Source of the DNA: Chaetoceros tenuissimus
Lineage: Eukaryota; Bacillariophyta; Thalassiosirophyceae; Chaetocerotales; Chaetocerotaceae
Assembly: GCA_021927905.1 (NCBI GenBank)
Contig: BLLK01000057.1
Coordinates: 434,001 to 498,000, forward strand
DNA: 64,000 bases
Reading direction: 5' to 3'
Shown: positions 53,696 through 63,763 of the stretch, piece by piece
Numbering within the stretch: position 1 is the first letter of the stretch
Layout: every line of letters starts with the position of its first letter
The notes under the pieces: model-generated
The model's database searches: none
What the model was told of the DNA's origin: nothing
The model's input: the letters and a program-made list of their open reading frames with translations, nothing else
Position numbers and translations under genes: made by a program

Positions 53696-54214
53696 ATGCT
53701 GCAGCCAGAGGAAAGGAAGTGGCTTAGTGATTCTACTGAACCTGGCACACCTGTGAAGAGGGATGCATATCCGAACTTGTATTATCTTGTGTCAGTCCAT
53801 GCTAAAGAAAACAAAGCATCCATCATCAGATGTAAACAAAATGGGAAAGAACTGGATCTTTCAAGTCTCCTAAAAGTAGACATCAAGACATTGCAGATAG
53901 CACAGGATCCGACTACAACCTTTGAGGAAACTATAGAACTTTTTGGGAAAAAGTATCTTGCTACTAGATCACAAGAAGATTTTGATTTTGTAAACGTTTG
54001 CTGGATAGCCAAAAATAAAAGCCGACAGTGGAGCTACACGCAATACAGATCTATGAAGTTCCACATGAATCTTGCTGCTGAAATGAAGAAGTTTTCTGCA
54101 TCCCTTGACCGCTGTAAAGATATAACGTTGAAAGATCGTTTGAAGAGTCTATTTGGTCCAAACTCTAATAGGACTTTGGACATGAACCAAAAAAGTACAG
54201 AAATTATAATATAG
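53696..54214 (+). CDS. Small protein of unknown family (5' end uncertain)
   Basis: The open frame from ATG 53696 encodes 172 residues (PEERKWLSDSTEPGTPVKRD, YLVSVHAKENKASIIRCKQN, FVNVCWIAKNKSRQWSYTQY). The ATG lies inside what looks like an intron 3' end (branch-like CTAAT, pyrimidines, TGCTGCAG at 53704). A coding-like frame upstream (53502-53690, with LSAVAPGPFVSTVILGGLDS) and a short leader MMNLQAHG followed by GTAAGT at 53433 suggest upstream exons that I could not join in frame. No domain is recognised. The stop codon TAG lies in the first unit of the adjacent minisatellite. Confidence 0.55.
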   Translation: MLQPEERKWLSDSTEPGTPVKRDAYPNLYYLVSVHAKENKASIIRCKQNGKELDLSSLLKVDIKTLQIAQDPTTTFEETIELFGKKYLATRSQEDFDFVNVCWIAKNKSRQWSYTQYRSMKFHMNLAAEMKKFSASLDRCKDITLKDRLKSLFGPNSNRTLDMNQKSTEIII

Positions 54215-55106
54215 AATTTTTAGTGTAGAATTTTTAGTGTAGAATTTTTAGTGTAGAATTTTTAGTGTAGAATTTTTAGTGTAGAATTTTTAGTGTAGAA
54301 TTTTTAGTGTAGAATTTTTAGTGTAGAATTTTTAGTGTAGAAAAGTAAGGATAGAATAAGTAGTGTAGAATTTTTAGTGTAGAAAAGTTAGTGTAGAATA
54401 AGTAGTTTAGAAAAATTAGTGTAGAAAAATTAGTGTAGAATATTTAGGCTAGAATATTTAGGCTAGAATAAATAGTGTAGAATAAATAGTGTAGAAAAAT
54501 TAGTGTAGAATAATTAGGGTAGAATAATTATGGTAGAATAATTAGTGTAGAATAATTAGGGTAGAATATTTAGGGTAGAATAGATAGTGTAGAATAATTA
54601 GGGAAGAATAATTAGTGTAGAATAATTAGGGTAGAAAAGATAGTGTAGAAAATTTAGTGCAGAAAATTTAGTGCAGAAAAGATAGTGTAGAAAAGATAGT
54701 GTAGAAAATTTAGTGTAGAAAAGATAGTGTAGAAAAGATAGTGCAGAAAAGATAGTGTAGAAAATTTAGTGTAGAAAATTTAGTGTAGAAAAGATAGTGT
54801 AGAAAAGATAGTGCAGAAAAGATAGTGTAGAAAATTTAGGGTAGAATAATTAGGGTAGAAAAGATAGTGTAGAATAATTAGAGTAGAATAATTAGGGTAG
54901 AATAATTAGGGTAGAATAATTAGAGTAGAATAATTAGGGTAGAATATTTAGTGTAGAATAATTAGGGTAGAATAATTATGGTAGAAAAAATAGGGTAGAA
55001 TATTTAGATTAGAATATTTAGAGTAGAATAATTATGGTAGAAAAAATAGGGTAGAATATTTAGAGTAGAATATTTAGAGTAGAATATTTAGTGTAGAAAT
55101 GTTACG
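54211..55106 (+). repeat. 14-bp minisatellite, about 64 units
   Basis: The unit is GTAGAATTTTTAGT, with sub-families GTAGAAAAGATAGT (mostly 54640-54830) and GTAGAATAATTAGG (mostly 54840-54970). Units are spaced by 14 bp almost without exception. Blocks of like variants show local expansion. The array begins at the stop codon of the upstream gene and decays at about 55106. Confidence 0.95.
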
Positions 55107-55252
55107 TAGGAATAATTCTGAAAAAAGTATTAGTGTACAAAATTTATAGTATAACCTCAAAAGTAGAGACAGCTGCAGAAGGAGTAGTTTTGATGATGTA
55201 ACAGTAAATCCATTTATTACTATTAGTTGTTATGAATTATAGATATCCTCCA

Positions 55253-55254
<2 letters not shown>

Positions 55255-55290
<36 letters not shown>
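55255..55290 (+). repeat. CT dinucleotide microsatellite
   Basis: An almost pure run of CT repeats. It sits at the edge of the copia-type fossil. Confidence 0.9.
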
Positions 55291-55291
<1 letters not shown>

Positions 55292-55309
55292 CATGGAGTG
55301 CAAGATACC

Positions 55310-57140
55310 AAACCAATCATGGAAAGTGTTGGATCCCAATAATCCTTGTTCTTACACAGAATATATAGACACTCAAGAAAGTCACATTCATGTCACTCCT
55401 TTTCCAATAAAATTCATATTTGAATGAGATCACAGACAAACATGAAAAGTCACATTATTACCTTCCCAAAGTAGAAAACTGCAAGTTAGCAAGACTTTTG
55501 GTGAAGATATCAGCAATTTGATCTGTAGTATCAACCTTCTTGATGACAATACCACCATCTCATCTTGATCTTTAGATATGAACTGATGAAACCAATGATA
55601 ATATACAACAATAACCTTTGAACAAGGATTGAGCAACAGTAAATCCAGATTTGCAAAATAAGACAAGCTACCTTATCTTCCAAATTTGTGGTGAGCATAG
55701 ATGATAAGTCTTATGAAGTTACTCCACAAGCTTCAGCAATCATAGAGGCAATATTCCTGATTGGGATCAGCTCCTTACAAGCTGTTGACAAAGTGATATA
55801 CTTGTTCTCCATTGACAAAGTGATATACTTGCTATTCATTATAGAGCTTGCAATTACAGGCTGTAACGTGCTGCTCTAAACTACAGGGGATCCACCAACC
55901 ATGATCACATAACCTGTAGGAGATTTCACACAATGAGGATCTTGTTCATCCTCAACACTAAACAAACAAGCAAAATCAGCATCCACATAACAGTTGATGT
56001 CGAAAATGCCTAAATCAGGATTAGGCTGGATGATAAGGCCATAGAGGATTAGGCTTGATGATAAGGCCCTTATCCCTAGTTGTGATCAAATACTGACCCA
56101 TCTTAATTAAATACTGGGCATATCCAACTGTGTCGAGCACATGGTGAATAGCAAATGTGGTGTCTGGACAACTATTGTTGCATAGATACCTATCTTTTAG
56201 CTTTCTGATAAGCCTATCTGGAAATCTCTTGATCTTAAAAGCCCAAGTACTCTTTATAAGCTTCATGCCAGCTTCACAAAGGTAGTTGAGTCCAAGTAGT
56301 AATCTTCTGCAAAGTCATAATTTCCTTAGTAGATGCCTGCCAAAATCCCTCAGCATTGGGACCTCCCATTGCCTCATCCAATCTTGGATTATCATCAGTA
56401 CTTGCATGAGCAGTAAATGTTAGAGTTGGAAAGTCACTCATATCTAAAGTCTCATGATCTTGAAGCACTTCCATACGAGAAAAGAATCTCCTAGCATCAT
56501 CATTGGCAAGTTTGCTCTTTGCTGACAAATCTGATACACTCTTGAACAAAATGATTGTCTAGATCCATCCTAGTCAAAGCAGTATGTTTATATCCTTCTG
56601 CTTCTGCATGCAAAACAAAAGCACTACTAGTGCAGGCAGCTCTGCAACTGTATAGTCCAGCAATGTCCCTTGGATGTCTCATCCCTTCAGCTTGATCTCT
56701 TGCTTGATCAATCTCAGAAGGAGCTAAAGGAGGCAATTGAGGAACAGAATTACCATTAGGAGCAGAAGCAGGATTAGGAGCTACAACAGGAGCTTGATTT
56801 TCAACTTGTACTTAGTGGAAATTCCCAGCAACTATGATAATACCTGGATCATGAAGAGCAGGTTGTTGAGAATTGGGATTTGGAACAATATTTCTAGCAT
56901 GATGTTGCATTTGTTCATTACAAGCCTCACACTTGTACCTTATCTCCAATCTTCATCCTGAACTTCATAATTAATCTCAAGGGCACCCTTTCTAGCAATT
57001 ATTCTTTGCCAATCAACATCTTGAGCTACCTGTCTCTCTTGATCACGAGTACATCCTTCCACAGTCTCAAACTTATGGTCGTCCACTTTGGGATCTTCTG
57101 ACCCAAGTTTCTCCACCCAATTGAAGAGTAAGCGAATCAT
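55310..57140 (-). mobile_element. Fossil Ty1/copia LTR retrotransposon, fragmentary
   Basis: On the minus strand, from 57140 downwards, recognisable pol pieces follow in order: the linker after integrase, the start of the reverse transcriptase (GPNAEGFWQASTKEIMTLQK, then STWAFKIKRFPDRLIRKLK), the thumb/connection part (VLDTVGYAQYLIKMGQYL) and decayed RNase H sequence to about 55880. Sequence near 55310-55440 may be LTR remnant. Much of the reverse transcriptase is missing. The element is broken in many places (of the order of ten) and is old. Gag is not seen. Confidence 0.7.
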
Positions 57141-60024
57141 TGGAAATTGAAACCATTAAGAAATCACTACAGGAAACTGTTTACAATTTCACAAGAGAAC
57201 TGTTTTTGGACAGCCTGCTATTACAAGGTGCTTCAGAGGACACAGATGAGGATAACAGGATGGAATCACTTGCTGAAGTGATGACTGAAGCAGTTCTGGA
57301 TGACGAATCTTTTTCAAAAATCTACTTTGGAAGAGTCAAATCTTTTGAGCGTTAGGATGGTACTAGTGAGAAAATTGCAAGCTATAGAGCTGCTATCAAG
57401 AGAAACCAATCTTGTGTGAATGATGTGAAAAAGCAAATGCATGAAATCCTTGTAGCAACTGTAAAGTTGCACCAAGAGATTATTCTGAATCAACTAACAC
57501 ATGATGTTATTGCTAAAAGAAGATCCAAGACCCAAGCGGCGGCTGATGTTAACAACATCCAAATGAATGTTGATCAGGCTATGGCTTCTATGGATGTAGA
57601 TACTATGAATGATTTGGTTGATCATTGTATCATGGAGATTGAAAAAGCAAAGAAAGAAAAAGCAAAAAACTCCAAAGGGGGCGCCACAAAGAAGAGCAGC
57701 GCCTCATCAAAAAAGAAAAAGAAAAAGAATCAGAACAAGCAACAAAAAAATGGACAAGGGCACAAAGGCAAAGACACCAAAAGAGACAGTGGAAACAAAA
57801 AGTCAAAGAAAAGCAAGCGTACTGGTCAAAATTGAGAAATATTGAGCAGAAAGAAAGAACTAGAATTCTGAATAAGTTTAAATTTCTTTATTCATATTCA
57901 GATTCTTTTCTTTCTCCCAATCAGTTTTGTATGGGCTATATTGTCCAACAAATTCTCCAGAATATTCCTCTTGACTCCCTACTCTATTCCCCTTGCCATT
58001 TTAGTTACCATGATCTTCGATCAAATAAAAACAAACCTATACCTGCTCTCTGTTCTCTTCTCGGTTTAGGTTTGAACTTTTGCCTGCATCTTTCTCAGCA
58101 AACCCACATTGATGAGACTGGATTAGAAATTCTAAAGAAAGACTTTTGCACACACTTAATGTTTGCTGGAAAAGAAAAAGATGCTGAAGAGGCACCTGAC
58201 CTTTACATTAAGAGCAAAGATTGGGAACCACCGGATGCTCCTGCTCCTTGCATGCAACCCCTAATGAATTTGGAAATGGAGCTACGACGTAACTTTGCCA
58301 CTCCTCGTCATCATAAAAATGCTCCAATACAGCTATTAGCCCATCAACTGGATGCTTTGACCTGGTTAAAAGAGCACCCAGAAATGTTGTCCTTCACACA
58401 GATAAAAATCTAGGTCCAGTCATTATGGATCGTGAGAGATATCTAGATCTCTCTTGGAGAGATCATCTCTCAGATAGATATACTTATCAACAACTTACTC
58501 AAGAAGAAGCAAAAACTTCACAAAATGAAGCGATTGAAAAGTTGCATTATTTTTTTCGTAACTTTGATACCAAGATTGGATTTGATAACACAAACTTTAT
58601 CAAAAGAATGCTGCAGTACAATTTCACAGACTCTGACAGCGACGACTGTGGTTTTCCTTGGATGTACTTACTTGCCAAGATCCATAAACCAAAGCTCAAG
58701 ACTCATGCCATTATTTCTTACAGTGGTAGCTTACTTGAAGGCTTAGGTCGCTGGGTAGACAAGGAGCTCAAGAAAATCACAGCCCGCCTCCCCTATATCG
58801 CTAAAGATTCCAAATCCATCGTTGTTGACCTTCGTGCCAAGCGATGGCCTGCTGCCACATCCATTTTTACAATGGATGCAGTGTCTATGTACACTAACAT
58901 CCATCTTGGTCACACTTTACCTATCATCATGAAGTTCCTTACTTCACATCCTAAAGGTTTAGCAATTAAAAAAGCAGCAAACATATCTGTCTCCGCACTA
59001 GAACATGCACTGGAACTCATCATGAGTTACAATTTATTCAAATTTGGAGACTGTTACTTTCTGCAACTTGCTGGTACTGCCATGGGTGCATCTTCGAACT
59101 AGATATTATTCCTCTCTTCCCTGAACTTGGATTCTACAAGCAATACATAGATGATAGCCTCGGCCTTTGGACTCCCTTATGTACAAGACAACGACCTACA
59201 AAGAAGAGAAGAGTTCAAGAGAGTAGTGAGTATGTTTGGAGCGAATGATCAATTCTTCAAAGACAACCCTTCCTTGAAGCCTCTTCAATGGGAAGTTGAA
59301 GACTTCTCCTCCTTGGCAGTATTCTTGGATTTAAACATCCATTTAGATGTTAATGGTATATGCCATACATCTATCTATGAAAAGAGTTTGAATCTGTACC
59401 TATACATCCCGCCACACTCGTGCCATGCCCCTGGTGTGACAAAAAGTGTAATTTTCGGAATGGTACATAGAGCTGTCACTCTTTTCTCTGATAAGACAAA
59501 GATTCCTGATTATCTAAAGTTTATGCTTCAACAGGTTAGTGCGCCGAGGACATCGTCCCAGTGTCATCAAACCCCTTTTTGCAGAAGCAATACAAAAACA
59601 CGCGTTAGGATCTTCATGTAGCCGAGCTAGTACTTCTAGCGATAGGCCACTTGTCTTCCAGCTACCCTATAACCCCCTTGACCCGAATCGTAAAACAATC
59701 CAAGCTGCCTTTAAAGACTGCATCCTTGAACCACCTAATGAAGACCCCTGGTCTTCTCTATCAGCAAATGATACAGGTGCACCTCCTAATATCAACAGAT
59801 TGATAGTCTGCTATAGGAGACAGCCAAGTCTAGGAACACTTCTTGCTCCACAGAAGCTTCATTTTAGTCAAGATTTCTCTATTTCTCAATACTATGAGAA
59901 ATATCAGGTTATGAACCCTGCGCCTACTACCTGATAGGTTTCCTCTGTCGCAGGGTATTTTTTACTATGATCGCTGAACTTTTGCCTTTGGCAAAAGCGC
60001 AACGCGATCATAGTAAAAAATATT
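57140..60024 (+). mobile_element. Fossil Penelope-like (endonuclease-less) retroelement
   Basis: A first part (to about 57835) encodes an ORF1-like protein with a Lys-rich, Gly/Gln tail. The second part encodes a reverse transcriptase whose motifs WMYLLAKIHKPKLKTHAIIS, SGSLLEGLGRWVDKEL, FTMDAVSMYTNI and FLQLAGTAMGA are those of Penelope-like elements. A C-terminal region with PYNPLDPNRKTIQAAF and INRLIVCYRR closes it. No GIY-YIG endonuclease is seen, as in the terminal, endonuclease-less group. The element is broken in a few places (about four to six). The 3' end is structured and described separately. It adjoins the copia fossil head to head. Confidence 0.75.
59915..60024 (+). other. Structured 3' end of the Penelope-like element: two nested stem-loops
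   Basis: ACCCTGCG (59915-59922) pairs with CGCAGGGT (59951-59958). Next, TATTTTTTACTATGATCGC (59958-59976) pairs perfectly over 19 bp with 60006-60024, enclosing CTTTTGCC-TTT-GGCAAAAG (59981-59999). The RNA would fold strongly. Confidence 0.8.
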
Positions 60025-60069
60025 CTATTCTTTTTCATGTAGTACTTGTTTGGTACGTGAAAAATCATC

Positions 60070-60086
60070 GACGTCATAATGACGTC
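60070..60086. promoter_or_regulatory. Palindrome containing CRE/bZIP core TGACGTCA
   Basis: GACGTCAT-A-ATGACGTC is a perfect 17-bp palindrome, and TGACGTCA follows at 60080-60087. In diatoms this core is known as a cAMP/CO2-responsive bZIP site. Here it lies in the 3' region of the retroelement and may be structural rather than regulatory. Confidence 0.5.
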
Positions 60087-60096
60087 ACAGGGTTGG

Positions 60097-60133
60097 AATT
60101 GTGCATCAACTGATGAGCGTTAGCGAAACAATT
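60097..60133 (+). ncRNA. Hammerhead-ribozyme-like core (candidate, incomplete)
   Basis: CTGATGA (60110-60116), a mini stem II GC-GTTA-GC (60117-60124) and GAAA (60125-60128) form the conserved core. AATTGT (60097-60102) pairs with ACAATT (60128-60133) in the exact register of stem III. Only seven bases separate it from CTGATGA, so no closed stem I forms, and the cleavage-site base would be G. Hammerheads are known in Penelope-like elements, so this is probably a degenerate or minimal form. Confidence 0.45.
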
Positions 60134-60375
60134 AAATTTGAGATTTTAGTGGGAATGAGCTCGCCGAAATTGAGTTTGTTTTTCTTCAACACTTTGCAAA
60201 ATCTTTTGTCAGTCTTACTGTTTTGATAGCACCTAAATTAATACAGTCCTTCGGGATAAGTTTTGTTTACATTTACGGTTAATTCCTAGAATACCGTCTC
60301 ATCGCAAGTAAGACATTTCCTTCATGCTTTCCCAAGTTACTCTAGTATTCACACTGCCAATGTTGCAGACAGCAG
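60134..60375. other. Spacer downstream of the Penelope-like element
   Basis: About 240 bp without a recognised feature. Confidence 0.35.
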
Positions 60376-61009
60376 TTAGTGACTGCCGTTACAAGACATT
60401 TGAAAGCAGTTTGTGCAACAGCAACAACGATTTCTTGGCAAGTGATTCAAACCGCTGCATCCCTGATTGTGCTGAGTCGTGCAGGATTTGCAATAGGCCA
60501 TATTTGTATCCAACATTTCACCATAGAGATATTTCATTGCGGTTGTTTGGTAATTGTTTCCATTGTCTTTATGGGCATCTTGTTTGGTAATATTTTGTCC
60601 TTCTAGCAAGGCTCTTGCAATTTGAATAGAATCAACCTTGTCTCCATCATTCTTTTTTGTCTGTTTACTAGGGATAGGAGATACAAAAGTGCTCTTGGTT
60701 TGTGCTACGGATTTCGCCTTCAAACGAGCACTCCTCTTTCGATTGCCATCACTTGTAGCTGAGAGAGGTCTTTTTGATTTTGCTTCTGCCTCGTACTACT
60801 ATTTTTTCTATTCTCTTTCTCACAGGTGCACGAACATTCAGAGCAGTTGCGGCAATTTGAACAAAGCCCTTTCTTGCATTTGCATTTGAGTACGCTACAC
60901 TTGCAGGAGCATTGGGAGCAGTACTTGCAATTCTTTGCACCTTGCTTGCTTGCATGAACAAGTTAGGGGATTCGCATCTACTTTCTTCTTGAATGGCGGC
61001 ATAGATCAT
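60376..61009 (-). pseudogene. Cysteine-rich (CxC/CxxC) protein gene, frame-broken
   Basis: From ATG 61009 the minus strand reads MIYAAIQEESRCESPN. The other two frames then supply TCSCKQARCKE, KNCKYCSQCSCKCS, KCKCKKGLCSNCRNCSECSC and finally RKRSARLKAKSVAQTKS with a Ser/Lys-rich tail. The Cys-rich array resembles metallothionein-like or CXC-type zinc-binding proteins. The frame must change at least twice within 150 bp, and no consensus intron explains it, so I call a pseudogene; indel errors in the assembly are an alternative. Confidence 0.5.
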
Positions 61010-61043
61010 TGTAAATAGTTATAGCAATGCCAAAGATAAAAGA

Positions 61044-61096
61044 CTCGAATCAAATCGAATCGAATCAAATCGAATCGAATCGAATCGAGTCAAATA
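61044..61096 (+). repeat. AATCG pentanucleotide microsatellite
   Basis: A run of CGAAT units with interspersed CAAAT variants. Confidence 0.9.
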
Positions 61097-61569
61097 GTAT
61101 CTCGTCTATTGTACGGAGGATCATTTACGTACGCCAAGTCATTGTGTAATTGGGCTTTTCAAACACGAAGTGGTGACTTTGAAGGTTAGTTACTCAAAAA
61201 CGGCCCGATCCGTAAAGCTAATAAGTACCTCAATCGATGCGCATTTTAATTTAGATATTATTACATGTAATGAGTATTGGCATTGGTGCTGCGGGTAAAA
61301 AGTTCATTTTTGGATTTGTCACAAAAAAGTCGATTTACCCGTACGTTGTTACGCGGACTGGCTCTTAATTTGATCTAAAGAAGTTTATAAATAAGTATCT
61401 AGTGTTGAATATTGTTGAATATTAAGTCAGTTTCAGAGTCGATTTTCATAACAGTCAAATCCTATATTATTTTGTTGAACAAGCTTTACACAGACACTCT
61501 TGAAATGAACTTCAGCTTGTTCGAATCAGTTGCTTAGTATATAAATGCATATATAGATATTTATACATG
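61097..61569. other. Intergenic, one inverted repeat
   Basis: No gene is seen. CGGGTAAA (61292-61299) and TTTACCCG (61334-61341) form 8-bp inverted arms 34 bp apart. The remainder is AT-rich 3' flank of the next gene. Confidence 0.45.
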
Positions 61570-62473
61570 TTAAAGGACAGCTGACTCTTTTTCGGATGGA
61601 GATGGCTGGGATACTTGACGGATAGAAATACTGTTCCTCTTTCTCTTCTTCTTTGACTCCTTTCTTTGGATGCGGCTCTGCTTCTTTCGGCCTTGCATGA
61701 GTTCCTAGGTTAAAAAAAGTAATGAGTAAGACTAATTTGTCATCAAAGAATAAAGAATTGGATACATAATTTCATATTACCTTTTCCTTTTCCTTAAATA
61801 ACTTGAAAAAGTCGCTATTAAAGACTCCCAATTTTCCCATACGATTGATATGATCATTTGTCAGGACAAGTGTCTTCTCCCGAAAAAGTTCGCCTTTTCG
61901 ATTTTCAACCCATTTCTTTAGTTGACCCAATTCTGAAATGCCCCCTTCAAATTCACCTGCAAAGAACTTTTCAAGCTTAGATAACATCTTCTCTCTTTTC
62001 CAATGCCAGGTGTCTAGAAGATCATTTGCAATATGAAAAAAATTGATATCTTCTAAATCCTTCTTTCGTTCTACGGAGCTGCTGTTTATAGAGCCACTGT
62101 TCACACTTCGAATCCATTTGTATTCACGCTTGTCTAGAGAATCTTTTATTTTCTGTGCCTCTTCATAATCATTGTATTGTAAGTGTCCAAACGTTGCATC
62201 AAACGCAATCACGTGTCCAGTCCAATCTTCCTTTTGATATGATGTAAGTGTTCTTGCTCGTTTTACTTTGGTTTCCTTGCAATACTTTAGATCTTCGATA
62301 AGAATTTTTCTACTTCTGTTTTTGGAATTTCTCATATAAGCTGTGGCTATTTCCATATTTTTTTTGTTGCCAGCTTCTTCCGCCAAATTGTATTTTTTAT
62401 TGTGGAACTCATATTCTTTCTGTAGAGAGCACCACTCATTGAAAAGAGCTTCATTGTGGAGTTCCACTGTCAT
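61570..62473 (-). CDS. Basic protein of unknown family, one intron
   Basis: Exon 1 runs 62473-61781, the intron 61780-61705 (76 bp, GTAATA...AACCTAG), and exon 2 61704-61570, giving 275 residues. I prefer the ATG at 62473 (MTVELHNEALFNEWCSLQKE). The frame stays open to an ATG at 62671, which would add a hydrophobic segment (TAILLLLLIYSF) and make a membrane-anchored 341-residue form. The body is charged and helical (YMRNSKNRSRKILIEDLKYC, DDYEEAQ-like turns, DLLDTWHWKREKMLSKLEKF). Exon 2 encodes a strongly basic tail (GRKKQSRIQRKESKKKRKRN), a likely nuclear signal. No family was recognised. The splice junction is clean and keeps the frame. Confidence 0.65.
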
Positions 62474-63565
62474 CGAAAACGAAAAATAATCGAAGTAGAG
62501 AAACGTTTTTGAAAAGAATGAGTAAATCAACAATAATAGAAGAATTGCTGTGGGTAGCACAATATCTTGCACAAGCAGTAGACACTTGTTGTTGGTGCTC
62601 GAGCGATGCAACTCCTCGACTGACTGACTCGACTCACTCGTTCTCAACGCATTCAAATCACATCTTTTCAAGTTGGCGCGCGTTGAGTCTTGTGTAGGAA
62701 ATTCAAATATATTTCATTGTATCTAGAGTTGCAGTGAAAGACTATGAACTTTCCCATGTGCTAGGCGATGGCAGGCAAGTTTGCCTATGGAGAGAGGAAA
62801 GGAAAAGGTGAACGAAAGTTCTTTTTCTGTCAGAACATATGTCAAGGACAAATAGGGAAATTTTAGACTGTTCCACGACTGGATTCATATGAATATAGCT
62901 CCTATGACGTCATTTCATTTAACATAAGTGATATTTGATTATTGTCAACGACATTTTGACCTTCAACTTTATTTCTTACCACTTACTTCTTCAGTACTTA
63001 GCTTTTACTAGACGTACGCACAAGTAATAAAGAACAATGAACACAGATTCCAAAGTGCAGCAAGATACAAGTCGCTTTTAGAAAACAACCATGGCTCGTC
63101 ACCACTGAGAATCTCTCTGGTATGCGCTTCATGATGAAGTATCTTCGTGCCTCGTTTTGTCTCTCGTGCACGGCTGTAGTGTCGTAATCTAGCTAGCTAC
63201 GAACTGAATATGAATAATCTCTACAACAATGAGTAGCGTGCTTCGTTTCCTTGATGTGGATGCTAAAAGCAAAAAGAACATTACGTGGCTTTTAGAATAC
63301 ATAGATATGGTACTCCCATAGCCTGTTAGTTCAAACAGACAATATATATTCGCAGATTCTATGCTACATCTGCTTCCAACTTTTGACAAAGTTATAGTGT
63401 TACCAAATCATGAGTGTCGAAATCAGAATAGAGAAATAGAAAAACGAGGGCTGAATCCGATATAGATGAGAATGGCAGAATCAACACTAAAGTATTTTAT
63501 TAGAGCTGCAGCATACAGATTTATCATCGTAGAATCGCTGTAAAGAGAATCGAAGCTAAATATGA
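62474..63565. other. Intergenic region with a CRE-like site
   Basis: No convincing gene. TGACGTCA at 62905-62912, about 430 bp upstream of the minus-strand gene at 62473, is a possible bZIP site. The rest is AT-rich with only short open frames. Confidence 0.45.
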
Positions 63566-63763
63566 ATGACGGTTCAAGTCAAGAAGATTCTAGCAACAGC
63601 GTTTGGTTCGAAGAGATGGAAAGATAAGCAAAGAGAAAGGAAAGCAACGCAAACAAAGTCTATTGTGGTCCTGGTATTGTACGTATTCATTTCAAGGCTG
63701 CTGTATAGACATCAAGGACGTATACTTTATGAGGAAGACGATATGAAACAGAATCATTATTAG
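63566..63763 (+). CDS. Possible small membrane protein or first exon (low support)
   Basis: 65 codons from ATG 63566: a basic start (KKILATAFGSKRWKDKQRER), one hydrophobic helix (SIVVLVLYVFISRLLY) and an acidic end. The shape is a type II signal anchor, as at the start of many Golgi enzymes, so it could be a first exon continuing rightwards. No donor with a strong consensus was found. The sequence from 63764 to the window end holds nothing recognisable. Confidence 0.3.
   Translation: MTVQVKKILATAFGSKRWKDKQRERKATQTKSIVVLVLYVFISRLLYRHQGRILYEEDDMKQNHY

Noticed and set aside
37118-54214. Polinton or giant-virus insertion
   Set aside because: A Ulp1-type protease alone is not enough; no capsid protein, protein-primed polymerase, packaging ATPase or integrase was recognised.
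54211-55106. Telomere or CRISPR interpretation of the 14-bp array
   Set aside because: Units lack a constant telomere motif and have no spacers; a minisatellite is the simplest reading.
62474-62671. N-terminal membrane anchor of the 61570-62473 gene
   Set aside because: The second ATG gives a better charged N-terminus and the body is basic and nuclear-like; kept only as an alternative.
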